The position numbers and the translations under genes are program-made. Source: an uncultured Paraprevotella sp. (GTDB lineage Bacteria; Bacteroidota; Bacteroidia; Bacteroidales; Bacteroidaceae). From it: 35,473 nucleotides of DNA. Numbering within the stretch: the first letter of the stretch is position 1; every line of letters begins with the position of its first letter. The stretch covers positions 1-35,473 of the forward strand of contig CAAGLP010000044.1 in assembly GCA_900770805.1 (NCBI GenBank), written 5' to 3'. Positions 32,380-35,473 of this stretch are shown piece by piece. The notes under the pieces are model-generated. The model was not told the origin of the DNA and did not search any database. It was given only the letters and a program-made list of their open reading frames with translations.

Positions 32380-33063
32380 TTATCTAATCGCTTCGTGGCT
32401 CAATGCCAGCCAAAGTTTATCGTCTGGCACGGGAGCTGTAACGGAAATACTCTCATGATTTACTGGATGCTCCAATGTTAAGGTGCGTGCATGCAGGGAG
32501 ATGCTTCCATCTGGGTTGCTTCGTGGCGCACCGTATTTCAAATCGCCTTTTATGGGACATCCTATTTTGGCCAGCTGACATCGTATCTGGTGATGACGTC
32601 CTGTGTGCAGATGTATTTCCAGAAGGTGGTATCTGTCTCCAGAGGCTATCAACTCGTAATCCAGCACGGCTTTCTTGGAACCTGGTACCTCACGATCATA
32701 GGCACGTGCCGTGTTGTTCTTCTCCTGACGTGTCAGCCAATGTGTGAGTGTGCCTTGTGGTTCTTGTGGGCGGTTTTGTACTATGGCCCAATATGTTTTG
32801 TTTACCTTGTTGTGCTCGGCAAACATTTTGTTCAGGCGTGGAAGGGCCTTGCTCGTCTTGGCAAAAAGTACCACGCCCGATACAGGTCTGTCCAATCGGT
32901 GCACCACACCCAGATATACGTTACCGGGTTTGTTGTACTTCTCCTTCAGCCAGTCTTTGACAATATCAGAGAGGGGAGTGTCCCCGGTCTTATCGCCCTG
33001 GACTATCTCCCCTGCTTGTTTGTTAACGATTACCAGATGGTTGTCTTCGTATAGAATAGTCAT
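32380..33063 (-). CDS. RluA-family pseudouridine synthase without S4 domain
   Basis: The 227-residue protein converts uridine to pseudouridine in RNA. The catalytic motif is VVHRLDRPVSGVVLFAKT with Asp58. Other landmarks are ILYEDNHLVIVNKQAG (3-18), TYWAIVQNR, LEIHLHTGRHHQIRCQLA and the late ISLHARTLTLEHPV. It lacks the N-terminal S4 RNA-binding domain found in RluC/RluD, so it resembles the RluA/TruC-like short group; its target (rRNA or tRNA) cannot be told. It starts 9 bases after fabG and ends 31 bases before tamB. Confidence 0.92.
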   Translation of the reverse strand: MTILYEDNHLVIVNKQAGEIVQGDKTGDTPLSDIVKDWLKEKYNKPGNVYLGVVHRLDRPVSGVVLFAKTSKALPRLNKMFAEHNKVNKTYWAIVQNRPQEPQGTLTHWLTRQEKNNTARAYDREVPGSKKAVLDYELIASGDRYHLLEIHLHTGRHHQIRCQLAKIGCPIKGDLKYGAPRSNPDGSISLHARTLTLEHPVNHESISVTAPVPDDKLWLALSHEAIR

Positions 33064-33072
33064 CGGTTTGGA

Positions 33073-33831
33073 TTACATGTTCATTCCACCATCTACCTGT
33101 ATGACCTGACCTGTTACATAACTTGATAGGTCGCTGGCCAGATACAATGCTGTGTTGGCAACATCCTCTGTTTGTCCAGCACGGCGTAGAGGAATCTTCT
33201 TTGTCCACTCCTTGCGAATCTCGTCGGGCAGAGCTTCAGTCATTGCTGTTTCAATGAATCCTGGTGCTATGGTGTTTACACGAATACCCTTGGGGCCCAT
33301 TTCCTGAGCTACACTTTGTGCCAATGCAATCATTCCTGCCTTTGATGCGGCATAGTTAGCTTGACCGGCATTGCCGTGAACTCCCACGACGCTGGACATG
33401 TTTATGATGGAACCTCCACGTTGGCGCATCATTATTGGTAGGCAAGCGTGGATGAAGTTGAAGGCGGATTTGAGGTTGGCATTGATGACGGTGTCCCATT
33501 GCTCCTCGGTCATTCGTAGCATCAGGCCATCCTTGGTGATGCCCGCGTTGTTTACGAGTATGTCAATAGAACCGAAGTCTTCTTTGACTTTCTTTACGGT
33601 TTCCTCTGTTTGAGCATAGTTTGCTGCATCTGATGCGTAAGCGATACATTTTACTCCCAAGGCCTCGACTTCATGGCGTGTTGCTTCAAGTGCAGCAAGC
33701 ATGTCCTCGTTGGCTCCGCGACCTGTGAATGCTATGTTGGCTCCTTCTGAGGCAAATTTTAGCGCGATGCCTTTTCCTATTCCGCGTGTTGCACCGGTAA
33801 TCAGTGCTGTTTTTCCTTCTAATAGTTTCAC
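33073..33831 (-). CDS. fabG: 3-oxoacyl-ACP reductase
   Basis: FabG reduces 3-oxoacyl-ACP with NADPH in fatty-acid elongation. The 252-residue chain starts MKLLEGKTALITGATRGIGKGIALKFA with the NADP loop TGATRGIG (12-19). The catalytic tetrad is Asn119, Ser147 (NMSSVVG), Tyr160 and Lys164 (NYAASKAG). VNNAGITKDGLMLRM and the C-terminal SYVTGQVIQVDGGMNM are diagnostic for FabG over generic short-chain dehydrogenases. It lies 13 bases after tetR and 9 bases before the pseudouridine synthase, so the TetR regulator and FabG are probably in one transcript. Confidence 0.93.
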   Translation of the reverse strand: MKLLEGKTALITGATRGIGKGIALKFASEGANIAFTGRGANEDMLAALEATRHEVEALGVKCIAYASDAANYAQTEETVKKVKEDFGSIDILVNNAGITKDGLMLRMTEEQWDTVINANLKSAFNFIHACLPIMMRQRGGSIINMSSVVGVHGNAGQANYAASKAGMIALAQSVAQEMGPKGIRVNTIAPGFIETAMTEALPDEIRKEWTKKIPLRRAGQTEDVANTALYLASDLSSYVTGQVIQVDGGMNM

Positions 33832-33844
33832 AATGCGAAGTGTA

Positions 33845-34438
33845 TTAAATGTTATGCTTCTTGCTCAGCGAGCGGTGTATAATCTTGTGCACCACGCCGC
33901 GTATGAGTCCCTTGGGCATGCCATCGGCAATGCGTCCGTAAATGAAGGGTACCTCCAATCCTCGAACAGAGTATCTGATTATGTCGACCATTAGCGATAG
34001 GTCGTCAATTTCAAACAGTCCCTTCTCTACACCTTCGGACAATACGGTGGTGAGCAAAATCTTTTCGTTGCGGTCAAAGCGTTGGCGAATGAGGCTTACG
34101 CGCCAGATATCGCGGAAGAATTCTGCACGGATGTTGCCGTTGCGCTGAACCACTTCCTTGATGGCCTGCAGGTGTGCGTAGATAAGGGCCACGAGTTTGT
34201 CCTCGGGGTCCATATCCTGCTGGGCTACTTCGGCCATCTTCTGTGCCATCAGCTCCAGTTCGTCCTGAACGACGGCATCATAGATGTCGTCCTTGCTCTT
34301 GAAGTAGGTATAAAGCGTACGTCTGCCCTTGCCGGAAGCCAGAGCGATGTCGTTCATGGTGGTTTCCTCTATGCCTTGTTTGGCAAACAGTGTACGTGCT
34401 ACCTCTATCAGTTTGTTCCTTGTTTTTTCTACCGCCAT
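33845..34438 (-). CDS. TetR family transcriptional regulator
   Basis: From ATG 34438 the protein is 197 residues, a normal TetR size. It starts MAVEKTRNKLIEVARTLFAKQGIEETTMNDIALASGKGRRTLYTYFKSKDDIYDAVV, the canonical DNA-binding domain with the helix-turn-helix at about 27-46. The rest is the helical ligand-binding and dimer part. An ATG at 34648 would add 70 residues of promoter-region translation and is rejected. It heads the fabG-tamB-tamL run and shares a 174-base gap with the divergent tRNA-fMet promoter. Its ligand is unknown; FabG and Tam neighbours suggest an acyl or lipid signal, by inference. Confidence 0.92.
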   Translation of the reverse strand: MAVEKTRNKLIEVARTLFAKQGIEETTMNDIALASGKGRRTLYTYFKSKDDIYDAVVQDELELMAQKMAEVAQQDMDPEDKLVALIYAHLQAIKEVVQRNGNIRAEFFRDIWRVSLIRQRFDRNEKILLTTVLSEGVEKGLFEIDDLSLMVDIIRYSVRGLEVPFIYGRIADGMPKGLIRGVVHKIIHRSLSKKHNI

Positions 34439-34469
34439 ACTATATATGTATATAAGGTGTAATTCTGCG

Positions 34470-34501
34470 CAAAGATACAATATTTCTGCCACACTGGCAA
34501 T
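34470..34501 (-). promoter_or_regulatory. promoter for tetR-fabG-tam operon
   Basis: On the minus strand ATTG (34498-34501), 20 bases and TATCTTTG (34470-34477) fit the consensus with one -33 mismatch. The tetR ATG is 31 bases downstream. It is back-to-back with the tRNA-fMet promoter (34527-34558), so a TetR operator could also influence the tRNA; I see no clear operator palindrome. Confidence 0.6.
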
Positions 34502-34526
34502 ATTTTTGCACTTTTTTACCAAAAGG

Positions 34527-34558
34527 TTTGGTGGTATCGGGAAAAAAGCATACCTTTG
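34527..34558 (+). promoter_or_regulatory. consensus promoter for tRNA-fMet
   Basis: TTTG (34527-34530), a 20-base spacer and TACCTTTG (34551-34558) match the Bacteroidetes consensus exactly. The tRNA gene begins 54 bases downstream, leaving a processed leader. Confidence 0.8.
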
Positions 34559-34612
34559 CACTCGCAAACGGGAAACAGCAGCAATGTTGACTTCAAGTTT
34601 GATACGCAATAT

Positions 34613-34685
34613 CGCGGGGTGGAGCAGTTGGTAGCTCGCCAGGCTCATAACCTGGAGGTCGCCCGTTCGAGTCGGACCCCCGCAA
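34613..34685 (+). tRNA. initiator tRNA-fMet (CAU)
   Basis: The 73-base gene has anticodon loop CTCATAA. Acceptor pairs 2-71 to 7-66 are formed, while C1 faces A72, the hallmark of bacterial initiator tRNA. A11-T24 in the D-stem is also initiator-like. Two departures stand out. Anticodon-stem pair 29-41 is A-T rather than G-C, so only two of the three G-C pairs are present. The T-stem has C50 opposite A64. CCA is not encoded. A consensus promoter precedes it and a terminator follows. Confidence 0.9.
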
Positions 34686-34700
34686 CTGAAGTGGTGGTGG

Positions 34701-34748
34701 AACTCTCCGGTTAAAGATTATTCTTTGCTGGAGAGTTCTTTTCTTTTC
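34701..34748 (+). terminator. terminator of the tRNA-fMet transcript
   Basis: AACTCTCC (34701-34708) pairs with GGAGAGTT (34730-34737), with AAAGA/TCTTT pairing inside. T-rich CTTTTCTTTTC follows. It lies 15 bases after the tRNA and 10 bases before the next gene. Confidence 0.85.
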
Positions 34749-34758
34749 TACAGGATAC

Positions 34759-35349
34759 ATGAAGGTACTATACATACACGGTTTCGCTTCGGCAGGTAGC
34801 ACAGGCAGTGCCACCCAGTTGCGCAATCATTTTTATCCCAAGGGAGTGCAGGTGCTCAGTCCTGATGTGCCCGTAGAGCCTCTTCGTGCAATCGCCTTTC
34901 TTCGTGATTATGTGGTGGAGCATCAGCCCGATCTTGTTGTTGCCACCTCCATGGGTGCCATGTATGCCGAGCAGTTGCGTGGTATCAGGCGTATTCTGGT
35001 GAATCCTTCTTTCCATATGGCCAAATTGCTCACTTTTCGTGGTATGGGCCGACAGGAGTTCCGCAACAAACGCGAGGATGGTGCAAAGGACTTCAAGGTG
35101 GACAAGCAGATGATTGCAGAGTTCAAGGAGGTGGAAAAGCAAAGCTTTGACGGTATTACCTCTGAGGACAAGCAGATGGTGTGGGGATTGTTTGGTACCA
35201 AGGACAAGAATGTCAACTGCCAGCCCGACTTCCGCAAGCATTATGGCGCCGACAGAATGTCCTTGTTCGAGGGCGAACATTACCTGAACGGCGAAGTGCT
35301 GAGTAAGGTTATCATCCCTTTGGCAGAGACGATACTTTGTATGAGGTGA
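34759..35349 (+). CDS. YqiA/YcfP family alpha/beta-hydrolase
   Basis: The 196-residue protein has the alpha/beta-hydrolase layout: MKVLYIHGFASAGSTG (oxyanion-loop HGF at 7-9), the nucleophile elbow VVATSMGAMYA with Ser64, an acid in FGTKDKNVN and a His in LFEGEHYLNGE. The elbow is A-x-S-x-G rather than G-x-S-x-G, as in several YqiA-like esterases. Family members act on short acyl esters in the cytoplasm; the real substrate is unknown. An AGGA motif lies just before the ATG. The gene sits between the tRNA terminator and ffh, and its own promoter is not obvious in the 10-base gap, so it may use read-through. Confidence 0.85.
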   Translation: MKVLYIHGFASAGSTGSATQLRNHFYPKGVQVLSPDVPVEPLRAIAFLRDYVVEHQPDLVVATSMGAMYAEQLRGIRRILVNPSFHMAKLLTFRGMGRQEFRNKREDGAKDFKVDKQMIAEFKEVEKQSFDGITSEDKQMVWGLFGTKDKNVNCQPDFRKHYGADRMSLFEGEHYLNGEVLSKVIIPLAETILCMR

Positions 35350-35413
35350 GACAACACGACGTCCATGCCGAGACAACACGATGACTAAGGCAAGACAACA
35401 CGACGACTTTTAA
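35348..35413. repeat. three 22-base tandem repeats upstream of ffh
   Basis: (G/A)AGACAACACGAyG starts at 35348, 35370 and 35392, a strict 22-base period with variable bases between. The first copy overlaps the esterase stop codon (TGA). The block lies in the 94-base gap before ffh. It is too short for a CRISPR array and has no stem; it may be a regulatory or slippage-prone repeat. Confidence 0.7.
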
Positions 35414-35443
35414 TAGGACGAAATAATATAATAAATAGGATAT

Positions 35444-35473
35444 ATGTTTGAAAATCTTTCGGAGCGTCTTGAA
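35444..35473 (+). CDS. ffh: signal recognition particle protein Ffh (N-terminal start only)
   Basis: Ten codons are visible, MFENLSERLE, and the gene continues past the right edge. This is the characteristic start of Ffh/SRP54, whose N domain begins MFxNLSxRL. Ffh binds signal peptides as they leave the ribosome and targets them to the membrane with FtsY. Ten residues are little to go on, so confidence is moderate. Confidence 0.75.
   Translation, partial: MFENLSERLE

Noticed and set aside
34439..34648. 70-residue N-terminal extension of the TetR regulator
   Set aside because: It covers the promoter and the start of tRNA-fMet, and the TetR fold begins at the ATG at 34438.
35443..35450. TATGTTTG as a promoter -7 box for ffh
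   Set aside because: It overlaps the ffh start codon, so transcription from it would begin inside the gene.

Overview
The window looks like chromosome from a Bacteroidales bacterium, most likely Prevotella-like. Three things point there. Candidate promoters carry the Bacteroidetes -7 element TAnnTTTG, several with a TTTG-like -33 about 20 bases upstream. Several gene families are typical of the phylum: long-form NusB, DUF5606, DUF4836 lipoprotein, TamL lipoprotein, and a PurL with a fused glutaminase domain. SerA is the short, ACT-less type. No phage, transposase, CRISPR array or plasmid gene is visible, so this is mostly a core-genome segment.

Layout. 1-302 is the 3' end of a TonB-like protein. 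303-610 is a non-coding block of tandem hairpin repeats, each carrying a promoter-like motif; the last copy probably drives pepT and a coupled radical SAM/SPASM gene (629-2715, plus). 2828-6129 (minus) holds rplY, a terminator, then pth, an S4-domain HslR-like gene, lemA and a TPM-domain gene. 6353-9602 (plus) is a nusB-yajC-ybbR-coaE-DUF5606 run ending in a strong terminator. 9782-10874 (minus) is an ECF sigma factor with an unrecognised membrane protein.

11040-15323 (minus) reads tRNA-Pro, serC, serA, a 59-residue membrane protein, a DUF1015 gene and yigZ. It is a serine-biosynthesis cluster in which the DUF1015 protein is the interesting unknown. 15404-16556 is a split chromate-transporter pair and 16672-20517 is purL with a near-consensus promoter. 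20672-24130 is a DUF4836 lipoprotein, ABC ATPase and FtsX-like permease operon. 24288-25202 is a nucleotidyltransferase.

25366-34438 (minus) is a tight TetR-fabG-pseudouridine synthase-tamB-tamL run, with a candidate promoter in front of tetR and a textbook terminator after tamL. It ties a lipid-synthesis enzyme to the outer-membrane assembly and lipid-transport module. The window closes on the plus strand with initiator tRNA-Met, a YqiA-like esterase, three 22-base repeats and the first ten codons of ffh.

The most unusual observations are the promoter-bearing, covarying hairpin repeats at 339-606, the DUF4836/ABC/FtsX operon whose ATPase lacks the usual H-loop histidine, the DUF1015 gene in the serine operon, a CoaE shortened at its C-terminus, and the TetR-fabG-tamB-tamL arrangement. 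All assignments come from reading the sequence; no database search was run.
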